Shown: positions 46,320 to 56,173, counted from the first letter of the stretch. The stretch: 64,000 bases of DNA from Aquimonas voraii (GCF_900101825.1 NZ_FNAG01000006.1:62001-126000), one strand, 5' to 3'. The notes: generated from the sequence alone by a model not told the origin. A program made the numbers and translations.

Positions 46320-48821
46320 TCACGTCCCCCTTGGCTTCGCCCGATGCGTGGCCTGTGCGGTCCAGGGGTCGTCGGGCCAGGGGTGCTTGGGATAGCGGCC
46401 CTTCAGCTCTTTCTTGACCTCGGCATAGGTGCGCTCCCAGAAGCCGCGCAGGTCCTGGGTCACCTGGATGGGGCGGCCGCCGGGGCTGAGCAGGTGCAGG
46501 GTCAGGCGCACGCGGCCCTCGGCAATCGCAGGCGTGTCGGCGAGGCCGAACAGTTCCTGCAGCTTCACCGCCAGCACCGGAGGCTGTTCCGGCACGTACT
46601 CGATGGCGCGCTCCATGCCCGAGGGCACCGTGATGCGCGTGGGTGCGAGACGGTCGATGGCCTGGCGCTGGCTGTGGTCGAGGCGCGAGCGCAGGGCTTC
46701 GCCGAGCAGGGCGGCGTCGATCTGCGACAGCCGCGTCTTGCCGCCGAGATAGGGGCCGAGCCAGGTGTCGAGTGAAGCCAGCAAGGCTTCATCGCTGACG
46801 TCGGGCAGGCCCAGCTCGGGGCAATGCGCGCGCAGCAGGGCGACGCGCTGCTGCCACTGCCGCTGCGCCTCGCTGAAGTCCAGCACCTGCAGGCCGAGAC
46901 GGCGGATGCCGCTGATCAGGCCCTGCACGCAGAGTTCGGCGTCGGGTTTGCCGATCGGCTTGCGGCTCAGCACGATCTGCTCATAGCGGCGCACGCGCGA
47001 GGCGGTGACCGCGCGCGCGGCTTCGTCCCAGCCGGCCTCGTCGCGCTCGATGAAGCGCTCGGGGAATTCCCGTTCAAGCGCCTCTTCGTCGAAGCCGGTG
47101 GCGCGCAGGATCAGGCCGTCGCCGCTGTCGGCGCGCAGCTCGCTGATCACCAGCCAGGGCTCGCCGACCAGGGGCGAGTCCGGCATCAGCTTGGCCATGC
47201 GGCCATTGGCCAAGGCGTAACGCAGGCGGTCGTTGGGCAGCACGTGCGCGATGCGATCCGGAAAGGCGTGCAGCAGCAACTCGCCCAGGCGGTGCGGCGA
47301 GGCGCTGGCCACTTCGGCATTCGTGTCCAGGCGCCGACGCCAACTGCGCGCGGCCTGCTCCACGGCCATGAGCGCGCTGCGATCGGTGTCGTGGCCGCCG
47401 CGGCGGGCGCGGAAATCCTGCAGGGCCTGCCAGCGGCTGGCCCAGTCCTCGCGACGGCGCGACTCGCCGCGCAGGACGTCGCGGCCCTCGATCAAGGCGA
47501 CCAGGTCACAGGCCAGCGCGCGCGCCTGCGCATCGGGTGCCGCGCACAGCATCGCGGCAAGACGCGGATGGGTGCCGAGCTTGAGCATGCGCCGGCCCAA
47601 GGGCGTCAGCGCGCCCGAGGCATCGAGTGCGCCCAGCGCGCGCAGCAGGTCTTCGGCTTGAGCGAGCGCGCCCGGCGGCGGTGCGTCAACGAAGGGCAGG
47701 GCATCGCTGCCCCAGGCGCGCAGCTCCAGCAGCAGGCCGGAGAGCTCGACCTGCATCAGCTCGGGCCGGCGCGCAGGCTCCAAGCGCTGGCTCTCCGGCC
47801 ACAGGCGATAGCAGACGCCAGGCGCCACGCGGCCGGCGCGACCGGCGCGCTGGTCGGCCGAGGCCTGCGAGATGTTCACCGTCATCAGCTTCGAGAAGCC
47901 GGAGTTCGGATCGAAGCGCGGCTCGCGCGCCAAACCCGAATCGATCACCGCCTTCACTCCGGGCAGGGTGACGCTGCTCTCGGCGACATTGGTGGCCAGC
48001 ACGATGCGGCGGCGGCCGTCGCTGGAGGGCTTCAGCACCGCGGCCTGCTGCTCCACCGGCAGCTCGCCGTACAGCGGCAGCACCTCTGCGTCCGCCGCCT
48101 GCGCCGACTCGAGCAGCAGGCGCTCGCCGCGCTGGATCTCGCGCAGGCCGGGCAGGAAGACCAGCAGGTCGCCGTCGGTTTCGCGCAGGGCGAGTTCGAC
48201 CGCGCGCTTCAACTGCGCGTCCTCCGGCTCGTTGCCCTGCCGCGGCGGGTAGGCGATGCGCACGGGATGACTGCGGCCGGCGCTGGTCAGGCGCGGGGCG
48301 TCGAGCGTCTTGGCCAGACGTTCGCCGTCGAGCGTGGCCGACATCACCACGAGGCGCAGGTCGGGGCGCAGCTGGGACTGCACTTCGAGCGCAAGGGCCA
48401 GCCCCAGGTCGGCGCTGAGATGACGCTCGTGGAACTCGTCGAAGATCAGCGCGCCGATGCCGTCGAGCAGCGGATCGTCCTGGATCAGGCGGGTGAGGAT
48501 GCCTTCGGTGACGACCTCAATGCGCGTGCGCGGGCCGACCTTGGATTCGAAGCGGATGCGATAGCCGACGGTGTCGCCGGGCGGCTCGCCGCGTGCGCTG
48601 GCCATGAAGTTCGCGGCGGCGCGCGCGGCGATGCGGCGCGGCTCCAGCATCAGCACCTTGCGGCCTTCGAGCCATGAGGCATCGAGCAAGGCCGGGGGCA
48701 CGCGCGTGGTCTTGCCGGCGCCGGGCGGGGCCTCCAGCACCAGCCGCGGATGTCGCTCAAGGCTGGCCAGGATCTCGGGCAGCAGGGGATCGATGGGAAA
48801 CGCGTCGGACACGGGCAGCAC
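46320..48821 (-). CDS. hrpB: HrpB, ATP-dependent DExH helicase
   Basis: 833 residues, normal for HrpB, starting at a GTG (48821). Walker A at about 31-39 (APPGAGKTT), motif II at about 130 (FDEFHERH, the DEFH variant), SAT (VVMSATLDG), then motif VI (QRAGRAGRVAPGVCYRLW). A helicase-associated domain and the HrpB C-terminal domain (about 690-833, GMERAIEYVPEQPPVLAVKLQELFG, LLSPGGRPIQVTQDLRGFWERTYAEVKKELKGRYPKHPWP) follow. HrpB belongs to the RNA-helicase-like DEAH group; its cellular substrate is not settled. Confidence 0.95.
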   Translation of the reverse strand: MLPVSDAFPIDPLLPEILASLERHPRLVLEAPPGAGKTTRVPPALLDASWLEGRKVLMLEPRRIAARAAANFMASARGEPPGDTVGYRIRFESKVGPRTRIEVVTEGILTRLIQDDPLLDGIGALIFDEFHERHLSADLGLALALEVQSQLRPDLRLVVMSATLDGERLAKTLDAPRLTSAGRSHPVRIAYPPRQGNEPEDAQLKRAVELALRETDGDLLVFLPGLREIQRGERLLLESAQAADAEVLPLYGELPVEQQAAVLKPSSDGRRRIVLATNVAESSVTLPGVKAVIDSGLAREPRFDPNSGFSKLMTVNISQASADQRAGRAGRVAPGVCYRLWPESQRLEPARRPELMQVELSGLLLELRAWGSDALPFVDAPPPGALAQAEDLLRALGALDASGALTPLGRRMLKLGTHPRLAAMLCAAPDAQARALACDLVALIEGRDVLRGESRRREDWASRWQALQDFRARRGGHDTDRSALMAVEQAARSWRRRLDTNAEVASASPHRLGELLLHAFPDRIAHVLPNDRLRYALANGRMAKLMPDSPLVGEPWLVISELRADSGDGLILRATGFDEEALEREFPERFIERDEAGWDEAARAVTASRVRRYEQIVLSRKPIGKPDAELCVQGLISGIRRLGLQVLDFSEAQRQWQQRVALLRAHCPELGLPDVSDEALLASLDTWLGPYLGGKTRLSQIDAALLGEALRSRLDHSQRQAIDRLAPTRITVPSGMERAIEYVPEQPPVLAVKLQELFGLADTPAIAEGRVRLTLHLLSPGGRPIQVTQDLRGFWERTYAEVKKELKGRYPKHPWPDDPWTAQATHRAKPRGT

Positions 48822-48831
48822 AACCGGCAGG

Positions 48832-48866
48832 AAAGAAAACGCCGCCGCGGGCGGGCCGCGGCGGCG
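48832..48866 (-). terminator. Rho-independent terminator after the 48894-49961 gene
   Basis: On the minus strand an 11-bp G+C stem (CGCCGCCGCGG, 48840-48866) is followed by TTTTCTTT (48832-48839), 28 bp past the stop codon. A classic intrinsic terminator. Confidence 0.8.
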
Positions 48867-48893
48867 TAGTGTCCACGATTTGGCAGCTGCGCT

Positions 48894-49961
48894 TCAGCGC
48901 TTGCCGTTGACCCGCTGCACCAGGGCCTGCACTTCGCTCTCGAAGGCGATGTAGCCGGCCTCGGCCTGCTCGCGCTTGCGCTGGGCGACGGACTTCAGCG
49001 GTGCGGCTTCACGCAGTGCCGGCGTGTCGTCGACGTTCGCCGCCTCGACGCGCTTGCTCGGCCCGCGACCGGTCTCGACAAAGGTGCGGCTGGCCGAGCG
49101 GAATCCACGCAGCGGATACAGCACGTAGTTCAGCGGATTGGCACTGCAGGGGAAGATGGTGAATCCGCCGTCGTTGTTGCCGGTGGCGCCTGCACTGAAG
49201 TACTCGGACTGCACCGGCGCTTCGTAGTACATGCACAGGCGCTGGCCGCTGCTGTTGACGCTGTTGTCATCGACCACGATCGATTGCCGACGGCGGTCGC
49301 GGCTGTAGAAGCCCGAGGCGCCATTGAAGCGCAGCGCATTGGCGCTGCACTCGGCGTCCAGCGATGTCTCACTGCGGCAGCCATCGAAGTACCAGGTGCC
49401 ATCGCTGAGATTGGCCTCATCGAACACCAGCACATCACCACTGAAGCGGAAGGCACCGTAATTGGGGTAGTCGCTGAAATCGAGGTTCAGGCTCCACTCG
49501 CCCAGCATCTTGGTGACCTGGATCGGCGCAGAGCCGTCACCGCCGCGCTTGTAGTAGTAGTAGTAGCGCTCGATCGGCATGCTGCGGGTCGGCTGCGGCG
49601 GCACGTTCCAGGTCAGGGTACCGCGGGTCGGGTCATTGGCATCGAAGGCCAGACGCAGGCTGCCCACGCGCTGGCCCTGCGGCGGACCGCTGTAGCTGCA
49701 GCCGGCGCACTGCGAACCTGTGAAGCGCAGCAGGTCGCCTTCGTAGAGGGCGTTGCCGTTCATGAAGCCCGCCGAGGTGTACCAGACCGGCTGGCCGTTG
49801 GTCTCGCCCAGGTAGCCGGTGAAGGCCAACACATTGTCCTGCAGCTCGATGGTGAACCCGGAGCCGCTCTCGTTCGGGTTCCACCACAGTCCAGCCTCGG
49901 GCTGGTAGGCCTGGGCGCTGCCAGCAGACACGGCAAGCAGGAGGGCGAGGGTCTTGCGCAT
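48894..49961 (-). CDS. Exported protein, unknown family, Trp/Tyr-rich beta domain
   Basis: 355 residues with signal peptide (RKTLALLLAVSAGSAQA). The N-terminal QPEAGLWWNPNESGSGFTIELQDN (about 20-43) is a motif I know from many xanthomonad exported proteins, often annotated as hypothetical. It is followed by beta-rich repeats (VLAFTGYLGETNGQPVWYTSAGFM, about 47-70). Six or more cysteines (for example QCAGCSYSG) suggest disulfides in the periplasm or outside the cell. The C-terminal 60 residues are charged and helical. No enzyme motif. Single-gene unit closed by an intrinsic terminator. Confidence 0.8.
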   Translation of the reverse strand: MRKTLALLLAVSAGSAQAYQPEAGLWWNPNESGSGFTIELQDNVLAFTGYLGETNGQPVWYTSAGFMNGNALYEGDLLRFTGSQCAGCSYSGPPQGQRVGSLRLAFDANDPTRGTLTWNVPPQPTRSMPIERYYYYYKRGGDGSAPIQVTKMLGEWSLNLDFSDYPNYGAFRFSGDVLVFDEANLSDGTWYFDGCRSETSLDAECSANALRFNGASGFYSRDRRRQSIVVDDNSVNSSGQRLCMYYEAPVQSEYFSAGATGNNDGGFTIFPCSANPLNYVLYPLRGFRSASRTFVETGRGPSKRVEAANVDDTPALREAAPLKSVAQRKREQAEAGYIAFESEVQALVQRVNGKR

Positions 49962-50074
49962 GGGAGGCTCCGGTGACGCTGTGGGCGCGCGGACTGCGCG
50001 GTGAACGGACCCTAGGCCCGAAGGGCTTAATCGCGACTTAGCGGAACTGTCGGCGCTGCCGTCGCATGCATGGA

Positions 50075-50725
50075 TCAGCTGCGCGCGCGACGAGCGGCTC
50101 GCGCCAACCAGCGCAGCATGGGTTGCCACGGCTCCGCCTGGATTCGCACGGCCTCATTGTCGTAATCGAACAGGCTTTTGCCCAGCGCCGCCAGCAACAC
50201 GTAGCTCTGGGAATCGCGCAGCTCGGCGCGCAGGGGCCAGGGCCATTCGGCGAGCTGGGCCAGTGCGCGCTGGCTGGCCTGGGTGGTGAGGCGCAGTCGG
50301 TTGGCCACCAGCCCCACCTGCAGGCTGCCCTCGGCCATGCGCCGATGGCTGGACAGCGCATCGAGAAAGCCCGCCGTGGCTTCGAGGTCGAAGGCCGAGG
50401 GCAGCACCGGCACCAGCAGGGCATCGACGCGTTCGATCACCGCCTTGAGCGTCGACGGCTGCGAGCCCGCCGGCGCATCGAACACCAGCCACTCGGTATC
50501 CGCCGGAACGCGCTTCTGCCAGCGGCCGTCCTCGCCGTGCAGGCCCAGCACGGCAGGCGCTTCGGCCTGGGCGCGCCGCTCGCACCAGTGCAGGGACGAA
50601 CCCTGCGGGTCCAAGTCCACCAGGGCCGCGCGCCGGCCCTGCACCGCGGCCCATGCCGCGAGCTGGGTCGCGATCGTCGACTTGCCGCAGCCGCCTTTGC
50701 TGCTCGCCACCAGAACCGAGTGCAT
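50075..50725 (-). CDS. Orphan ParA/MinD-type ATPase
   Basis: 216 residues. Deviant Walker A at the N-terminus (SSKGGCGKSTIATQLA, about 8-23, with the signature Lys11), the Asp motif (ALVDLDPQGSSLHW, about 34-47) and the DAPAGSQPS switch II (about 83-91). Such ATPases position plasmids, chromosomes or protein complexes. No ParB-like gene or centromere-like repeat is adjacent, so it may act on another cargo. Overall length is short, as in orphan ParA relatives. Confidence 0.88.
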   Translation of the reverse strand: MHSVLVASSKGGCGKSTIATQLAAWAAVQGRRAALVDLDPQGSSLHWCERRAQAEAPAVLGLHGEDGRWQKRVPADTEWLVFDAPAGSQPSTLKAVIERVDALLVPVLPSAFDLEATAGFLDALSSHRRMAEGSLQVGLVANRLRLTTQASQRALAQLAEWPWPLRAELRDSQSYVLLAALGKSLFDYDNEAVRIQAEPWQPMLRWLARAARRARS

Positions 50726-50800
50726 GCGCCACCTCGCCTGCCGTCGTGACTGTCGCGGACTGTAGCAGCGTGGTTCTGGCGCGCGCTCGCGGCCACAACG

Positions 50801-50826
50801 AAACGGGGCCCCGCAGGGCCCCGTTT
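50801..50826 (-). terminator. Terminator-like hairpin after the ferredoxin oxidoreductase gene
   Basis: Perfect 11-bp stem AAACGGGGCCC with a 4-base loop (CGCA), 20 bp past the stop of the 50847 gene on the minus strand, ending in TTT. It also lies about 75 bp upstream of the parA-like gene. Confidence 0.7.
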
Positions 50827-50846
50827 GCGATCACGCACAGCGCCGA

Positions 50847-53800
50847 TCAGGCCGCCTGCGAGGCCTGCTCCACCGGCTGCTGCCAGCGCGCCAGCAGCGT
50901 CTCGCGCAGCTGCTTGGCCTGCGCCATGTGCGCTTCCTTGACGTGGCCGAAGCCGCGGATGCGCTCGGGCACGCGGGCGATCTCGACCGCCAGCTCAAGC
51001 TTGTCGGCGCTCAGCTCACCCAGCAGGCGCTCGATCGTGCTGCGGTATTCCTCGATCAGGGCGCGCTCGGTGCGACGCTCTTCGGTGTAGCCGAAGATAT
51101 CGAGCTTGCTGCCGCGCAGGCCCTTGAAGTGCTTGAGCAAGCCGAAGGCCTTGAGCATCCAGGGGCCATACTCGGCCTTCATCAGCTTGCCGTTCTCGTC
51201 GCGCTTGGCGAACAGCGGCGGCGCCAGGTTGAAGTGCAGCTTGTAGTCGCCCTCGAACTGGCTGGCCACGCGCTTCAGGAAGTCGCCCGAGGTGTAGAGG
51301 CGCGCCACTTCGTACTCGTCCTTGTAGGCCATGAGCTTGAAGTAGTAGCGGGCCACAGCCTCGGTGAGCTTGGTCGAGCCGGGCGCGCGCTTCGCCTCTT
51401 CCGCACGCACCGTGTCGACCAGGGCGCGGTACTTCGCGGCGTAGGCGGCGTCCTGGTAGTCGGTGAGGAAGGCCACGCGGCGCTCGATCATCTGGTCGAG
51501 GTTGGCCGACAGACGCAGGTCGTCCAGCGGCGCCGGGGTGATCGCAGTTACTTCGGCCGTCGGCTTGGACAGTCCCGCGGCCTCGGTGACCGCCTGCAGG
51601 TCCACCGCGGCGAGACGACCCCAGTTGAAGGCCTGGGTATTCATCTCGACGGCGGCGCCATTGAGCTGCACGGCGCGCAGGATCGAGTCCAGCGACAGCG
51701 GCACCAGGCCCTGCTGCCAGGCGTAGCCGAGCATGAACAGGTTGGTGGCGATGGCATCACCCAGCAGGGCCGTCGCCAGCTGGGTGGCGTCGACCAGCAT
51801 CGGCTCGCGGCCGCCCAGCGCCACGCGCACGGCCTCGATGATGTCCTTGGCCGGGAACTGCATGTCGGGCTTCATGGTGAAGGGGCCCGGCATGGCCTCG
51901 TAGGTGTTCAGCACCACCGCACTGCGGTCGGCGCGCACCTTCGACAGCGCCCAGTAGTCGTTCACCACGACCATGTCGCAGCCGAGCACCAGGTCCGCCT
52001 CGCCCGCAGCGATGCGCACGGCATGGATGTCGGTCGGGCTCTTGGCGATGCGGATATGGGTCGTGACCGCGCCGCCCTTCTGCGCCAGGCCGGTCTGGTC
52101 GAGCACGCTGGCACCCTTGTTCTCCAGATGGCCGGCCATGCCCAGCAGGGCGCCGATGGTGACCACGCCGGTGCCACCGACGCCGGTGATCAGGATGTTC
52201 CAAGGCTGCTCCAGAGTGGACTTGAACTGCGGCATCGGCAGGCTGGAGAGGCGCTCTTCGACGCTGACCCGCTTGCTCTTCTTGAGCTGGCCGCCCTTGA
52301 CGGTGACGAAGCTCGGGCAGAAGCCCTTCACGCAGCTGAAATCCTTGTTGCAGTTCGACTGGTCGATGTCGCGCTTGCGGCCGTACTCGGTTTCCTTCGG
52401 CAGCACGGAGACGCAGAAGCTCTGCACGCCGCAGTCGCCACAGCCTTCGCAGACCAGGCTGTTGATGACCGTGCGCTGCTGCGGGTCGACCATCTTGCCG
52501 CGCTTGCGGCGGCGGCGCTTCTCGGTGGCGCAGGTCTGGTCGTAGATCAGCACGCTGGTGCCCTTGACCTCGCGCAGGCGCTTCTGCACGGCGTCCAGAT
52601 GGTCGCGGTGTTCGAACTCGACGCCGGCCGGGAAGATCTCGGGCTTCGACCACTTCTCGATATCGTCCGAGACCACAACAATCGTCTGCACGCCTTCCGA
52701 GCGCATCTGGTGGGCGATGTCGGGCACGGTCAGGGTGCCGTCGACCGGCTGGCCACCGGTCATGGCGACGGCGTCGTTGTAGAGGATCTTGTAGGTGATG
52801 TTCACCTTGGCCGCGATCGCCTGACGGATGGCGAGGCTGCCCGAGTGGAAGTAGGTGCCGTCGCCGAGGTTCTGGAACACGTGCGGCGTGTCGGTGAACG
52901 GCGCCTGCCCGCACCAGGTCGCACCCTCGCCGCCCATCTGGGTGAAGGTGTCGGTGCGGCGGTCCATCCAGGTGACCATGTAGTGGCAACCGATGCCGCC
53001 GAGCGCGCGCGAACCCTCCGGGACCTTGGTCGAGGTGTTGTGCGGGCAGCCCGAGCAGTAGTGCGGCACGCGCGGGAAGTTGGCGCGCGGCGCGGCCAGC
53101 TCGGCCTCCTTGGATTCCATCCAGCGCAGGCGCTGCTCCATCGCCTCGGAGCTGAAGAAGCGCTTCAGACGCTTGCCGATCACCTGGGCGATGGTGGCAG
53201 GCGTGAGTTCGCCGGTGCTGGGCAGACACCACTGGCCCTGTTCGTCGTACTTGCCGACCACGCTGGGGCGGTGCTGCCAGTTGAACATGTACTCCTTCAT
53301 CTGCGACTCGACGAAGGCGCGCTTCTCTTCGACCACCAGCACGTCCTCAAGGCCCTCGCAGAAGCTGCGGATGCCTTCGGGTTCCAGCGGCCAGGTCATG
53401 CCGACCTTGTAGACGCGGATGCCGATGTCCTCGCAGGTGCGGCGGTCGAGGCCCAGGTATTCCAGCGCCTGCAGCACGTCGAGGTAGCTCTTGCCGGTGG
53501 TGACGATGCCCAGACGTGCCTTGGGCGAATCGATGACGACCTTGTCGATGTGGTTGGCGCGGGCGAAGGCCTGCGCCGCGGCCACCGCGTAGCGGTGCAG
53601 GCGCATTTCCTGGTCGAGCGGTGGATCCGGCCAGCGGATGTTGAGTCCACCGGCGGGCAGCTCGAAATCGCTCGGAATCACGATGTCGAGCTGGTGCGGG
53701 TTGACGTTGACCGAGGCCGAGCTTTCGACCGTTTCGGCAATCGTCTTGAAGCCCACCCAGCGGCCGGTGAAGCGCGACATCGCCCAGCCGAGCAGGCCCA

Positions 53801-54392
53801 TGTCGAGGATGTCCTGCACGCCGGCCGGGTTCAGCACCGGCATCATCGCCGACACAAATTCCAGCTCTGAACCATGCGGCAGGGTCGAGCTGCGGCAGGC
53901 ATGGTCATCGGCGGCCAGCGCCAGCACGCCGCCGAACTTCGAGGTGCCGGCCGCATTGCCGTGCTTGAACACATCGCCGCAGCGGTCCACGCCCGGGCCC
54001 TTGCCGTACCACATCGAGAACACGCCGTCGTACTTCGCGCCCTCGAACAGGTTGGTCTGCTGGCTGCCCCAGACCATGGTCGCACCGAGGTCTTCGTTCA
54101 AGCCCGGGGTGAAGTGGATGGCCGAGGCGGCAAGGTGCTTCTTGGCCTTCCACAGTTCGAGGTCGAAGCCGCCCAGCGGGCTGCCACGGTAGCCCGAAAT
54201 GAAGCCGGCGGTATGCAGGTTCTGCGCACGATCGCGCATCTGCTGCATCAGCGGCAGGCGCACCAGGGCCTGCACGCCGGAGAGGTAGATGCGCCCCGAT
54301 TCGCGGGTGTACTTGTGCTCGAGGCTGTAGTCGAGGTCGATCCGCGGCGCGTCGAGCAAGACGGCCGGAATGGCGTTGGCAGTGGCGGACAT
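50847..54392 (-). CDS. Fused indolepyruvate (2-oxoacid) ferredoxin oxidoreductase
   Basis: 1181 residues from the ATG at 54392. N-terminal transketolase-pyrimidine domain (about 30-250, GVQALVRLPLMQQ, FISGYRGSPLGGFDLELW), TPP-binding domain (about 440-640, CSGCPHNTSTKVPEGSRALGGIGCHYM, GDGTYFHSGSLA), a [4Fe-4S] cysteine cluster (VCEGCGDCGVQSFCVSV, about 680-696), and a C-terminal gamma-type domain (ILITGVGGTGVVTIGALLGMAG, about 745-766; GLAQKGGAVTTHIR). It oxidatively decarboxylates aryl pyruvates or branched 2-oxoacids to acyl-CoA with reduction of ferredoxin, in amino-acid catabolism. The one-polypeptide form is usual in aerobic proteobacteria. Divergent from the TPR gene at 54535. Confidence 0.93.
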   Translation of the reverse strand: MSATANAIPAVLLDAPRIDLDYSLEHKYTRESGRIYLSGVQALVRLPLMQQMRDRAQNLHTAGFISGYRGSPLGGFDLELWKAKKHLAASAIHFTPGLNEDLGATMVWGSQQTNLFEGAKYDGVFSMWYGKGPGVDRCGDVFKHGNAAGTSKFGGVLALAADDHACRSSTLPHGSELEFVSAMMPVLNPAGVQDILDMGLLGWAMSRFTGRWVGFKTIAETVESSASVNVNPHQLDIVIPSDFELPAGGLNIRWPDPPLDQEMRLHRYAVAAAQAFARANHIDKVVIDSPKARLGIVTTGKSYLDVLQALEYLGLDRRTCEDIGIRVYKVGMTWPLEPEGIRSFCEGLEDVLVVEEKRAFVESQMKEYMFNWQHRPSVVGKYDEQGQWCLPSTGELTPATIAQVIGKRLKRFFSSEAMEQRLRWMESKEAELAAPRANFPRVPHYCSGCPHNTSTKVPEGSRALGGIGCHYMVTWMDRRTDTFTQMGGEGATWCGQAPFTDTPHVFQNLGDGTYFHSGSLAIRQAIAAKVNITYKILYNDAVAMTGGQPVDGTLTVPDIAHQMRSEGVQTIVVVSDDIEKWSKPEIFPAGVEFEHRDHLDAVQKRLREVKGTSVLIYDQTCATEKRRRRKRGKMVDPQQRTVINSLVCEGCGDCGVQSFCVSVLPKETEYGRKRDIDQSNCNKDFSCVKGFCPSFVTVKGGQLKKSKRVSVEERLSSLPMPQFKSTLEQPWNILITGVGGTGVVTIGALLGMAGHLENKGASVLDQTGLAQKGGAVTTHIRIAKSPTDIHAVRIAAGEADLVLGCDMVVVNDYWALSKVRADRSAVVLNTYEAMPGPFTMKPDMQFPAKDIIEAVRVALGGREPMLVDATQLATALLGDAIATNLFMLGYAWQQGLVPLSLDSILRAVQLNGAAVEMNTQAFNWGRLAAVDLQAVTEAAGLSKPTAEVTAITPAPLDDLRLSANLDQMIERRVAFLTDYQDAAYAAKYRALVDTVRAEEAKRAPGSTKLTEAVARYYFKLMAYKDEYEVARLYTSGDFLKRVASQFEGDYKLHFNLAPPLFAKRDENGKLMKAEYGPWMLKAFGLLKHFKGLRGSKLDIFGYTEERRTERALIEEYRSTIERLLGELSADKLELAVEIARVPERIRGFGHVKEAHMAQAKQLRETLLARWQQPVEQASQAA

Positions 54393-54534
54393 CGGCTGTG
54401 ACCGGGGCTGAGGAGACCACAAATTCTAACATTCGACCTTTGTCTGGCCCCGTATGCTCGACGCCAGTTGCCGAGGTCCGAGGGTTCTGGCACCCGGGCC
54501 GGCGACCTCATTCCAGTGATCAGGGACACTCTCG

Positions 54535-55170
54535 ATGTTTGTGAAGACATACTGCGTGCCGCTCGCTTGGGCGCTGTGCCTGGGACTCGTGTTCGGCCTC
54601 CCGCAGGCCAGAGCGCAGGAACTGCCGCCGACCGATGCCAGCTACGTGGAGGTCGACCCGGCCGCGCAGCGAGTAGCGGCGATCAATGCCGAGGACAATG
54701 GCGCGCGCAGCGCGCTGGAGAGCCTGGTGCGCCGCGAGCCGCGCAACGCGCTGGCGCGCCTGCAGTACGCGCAGATGCTGCTCGATCGCGGCCTGCGCGC
54801 ACGGGTGGCGCGCGAGCTCGACAGCGCGGAGCGCTTCAGCGAAGCCGGCAGCCCGCTGCGTCGCAGCGTGCACTTCAACGCCGGCTGGATCCTGTTCCGC
54901 ATGGGCGACTTCGACGGCGCCCGCAGTCAGTGGCTGCAGGCCTGGCAGCAGCACGGCGGCCACCCCGACTGGGTGCCGGTCGCTTTCGCACTGGCGCTGT
55001 GGAGCCAGGGCGACCGCGACACCGCGCTGGCCTTCTTCAAGGCCGAGCTGGCGGCACGACCCGATCAATGGCAGAGCGCCGAAGCGTTCGACGCCCGCAC
55101 CCGCGACATGAGCCCAGGCGAGCGCTTCGCCCTGCAGTCGATGCAGCAGGCCCTGGCTTCCGCGCGCTGA
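54535..55170 (+). CDS. Exported TPR protein
   Basis: 211 residues with signal peptide (AWALCLGLVFGLPQARAQ). Two or three TPR-like helix pairs: ARSALESLVRREPRNALARLQYAQMLLDRGL (about 55-85), RRSVHFNAGWILFRMGDFDGARSQWLQAWQQHGG (about 104-137) and VPVAFALALWSQGDRDTALAFFKAEL (about 142-167). Likely a periplasmic or membrane-associated scaffold; partner unknown. Adjacent to an AEC transporter gene, 97 bp downstream on the same strand. Confidence 0.8.
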   Translation: MFVKTYCVPLAWALCLGLVFGLPQARAQELPPTDASYVEVDPAAQRVAAINAEDNGARSALESLVRREPRNALARLQYAQMLLDRGLRARVARELDSAERFSEAGSPLRRSVHFNAGWILFRMGDFDGARSQWLQAWQQHGGHPDWVPVAFALALWSQGDRDTALAFFKAELAARPDQWQSAEAFDARTRDMSPGERFALQSMQQALASAR

Positions 55171-55267
55171 AATCCGACGATCCCTCGGCCCGGCGCGCGG
55201 CCTTGGTCGAATCGGTTCACCCCTTGGGCACCGCTATGCTGTTTGCCCCTAGCCTGCCTGCGCCGAC

Positions 55268-56173
55268 ATGGCCTTCGATGCCTTCCTGCTGATCGTGGTG
55301 ATGCTGGTGGTCGGCATGCTGGCCGCCCGCAGCGGACTGTTCGCCGACAACGCGGCGGAAGTGCTGAACCGCTTCGTGCTCTACGTCTGCCTGCCGGCGG
55401 CGATCCTGCGCGCCGCGCCCAAGCTCGAGTTCAGCCCGGCCCTGCTCGGCCTCGTCGCCGTGCCCTGGATCGTGTTGCTGCTGAGCATCGCGCTGGTCCT
55501 GCTGGCCGCGCGCCTGCTGCGCTTCGGCGAAGCCGAGCGCGCCGTGCTGCTGCTGTGCGTGCCGCTAGGCAACACCAGCTATCTTGGCTACCCGCTGATC
55601 GAAGCCATGCTCGGCGAGTACGCGCTGCGCTACGCCGTGGTCTACGACCAGTTCGGCAGCTTCATGATCCTCTCGACCTGGGGCCTGTGGGTGCTGGCGC
55701 GCTACGGCGGCGATGCCAAGCCGCGACTGCGCGACATGGGCCTGCGGGTGCTGAAGTTCCCGCCCTTCATCGCCCTGGTGCTGGCGCTGACCCTGATGCC
55801 CGCGCAGCCGCCGCAGGCGATCGACGCCATCCTGCAGCGCTTGGCCGACGCCCTGCTGCCGGTGGTGGCGATGGCGGTCGGCCTGCAGGTGCGGCTGGCC
55901 CTGCCGCGTAATGAAGCCGTGCCGCTGGTGGTGGGCATCGCCTACAAGCTGGCGCTGATGCCCCTGCTGGTCTGGCTGCTGCTGCCGCTGCTGGGCTTGT
56001 CCGGCGACATGGCGCGGGCCGCCGTGCTCGAAACCGCGATGCCGCCGATGATCACCGCCGGCGCCCTGGCCATCTCGCACGGGCTGGCGCCGCGCCTGGC
56101 GGCCGCCTTCGTCGGCTATGGCATCGTGCTGTCGCTGCTTTCGCTGCCGCTCTGGCATAGGCTGCTCACCTGA
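55268..56173 (+). CDS. AEC (auxin-efflux-carrier) family transporter
   Basis: 301 residues with about ten membrane helices: N-terminal half at about 3-22, 34-54, 60-80, 94-112, 124-145, and C-terminal half from about 165. The CVPLGNTSYLGYPLIEAMLGE block (about 95-115) and MPPMITAGALAISHGL (about 256-271) are the inverted-repeat crossing segments of the family. These carriers export or import small organic acids (malate, malonate) or auxin-like compounds; the substrate cannot be told. Probably its own transcription unit. Confidence 0.9.
   Translation: MAFDAFLLIVVMLVVGMLAARSGLFADNAAEVLNRFVLYVCLPAAILRAAPKLEFSPALLGLVAVPWIVLLLSIALVLLAARLLRFGEAERAVLLLCVPLGNTSYLGYPLIEAMLGEYALRYAVVYDQFGSFMILSTWGLWVLARYGGDAKPRLRDMGLRVLKFPPFIALVLALTLMPAQPPQAIDAILQRLADALLPVVAMAVGLQVRLALPRNEAVPLVVGIAYKLALMPLLVWLLLPLLGLSGDMARAAVLETAMPPMITAGALAISHGLAPRLAAAFVGYGIVLSLLSLPLWHRLLT

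Noticed and set aside
46824-48677. 617-residue open frame antisense to hrpB
   Set aside because: Gln/Ala/Arg/His-rich shadow frame; all helicase motifs are on the minus strand.
50928-53870. 980-residue open frame antisense to the ferredoxin oxidoreductase
   Set aside because: The minus strand carries TPP and iron-sulfur motifs; the plus frame has no recognisable domain and typical shadow composition.
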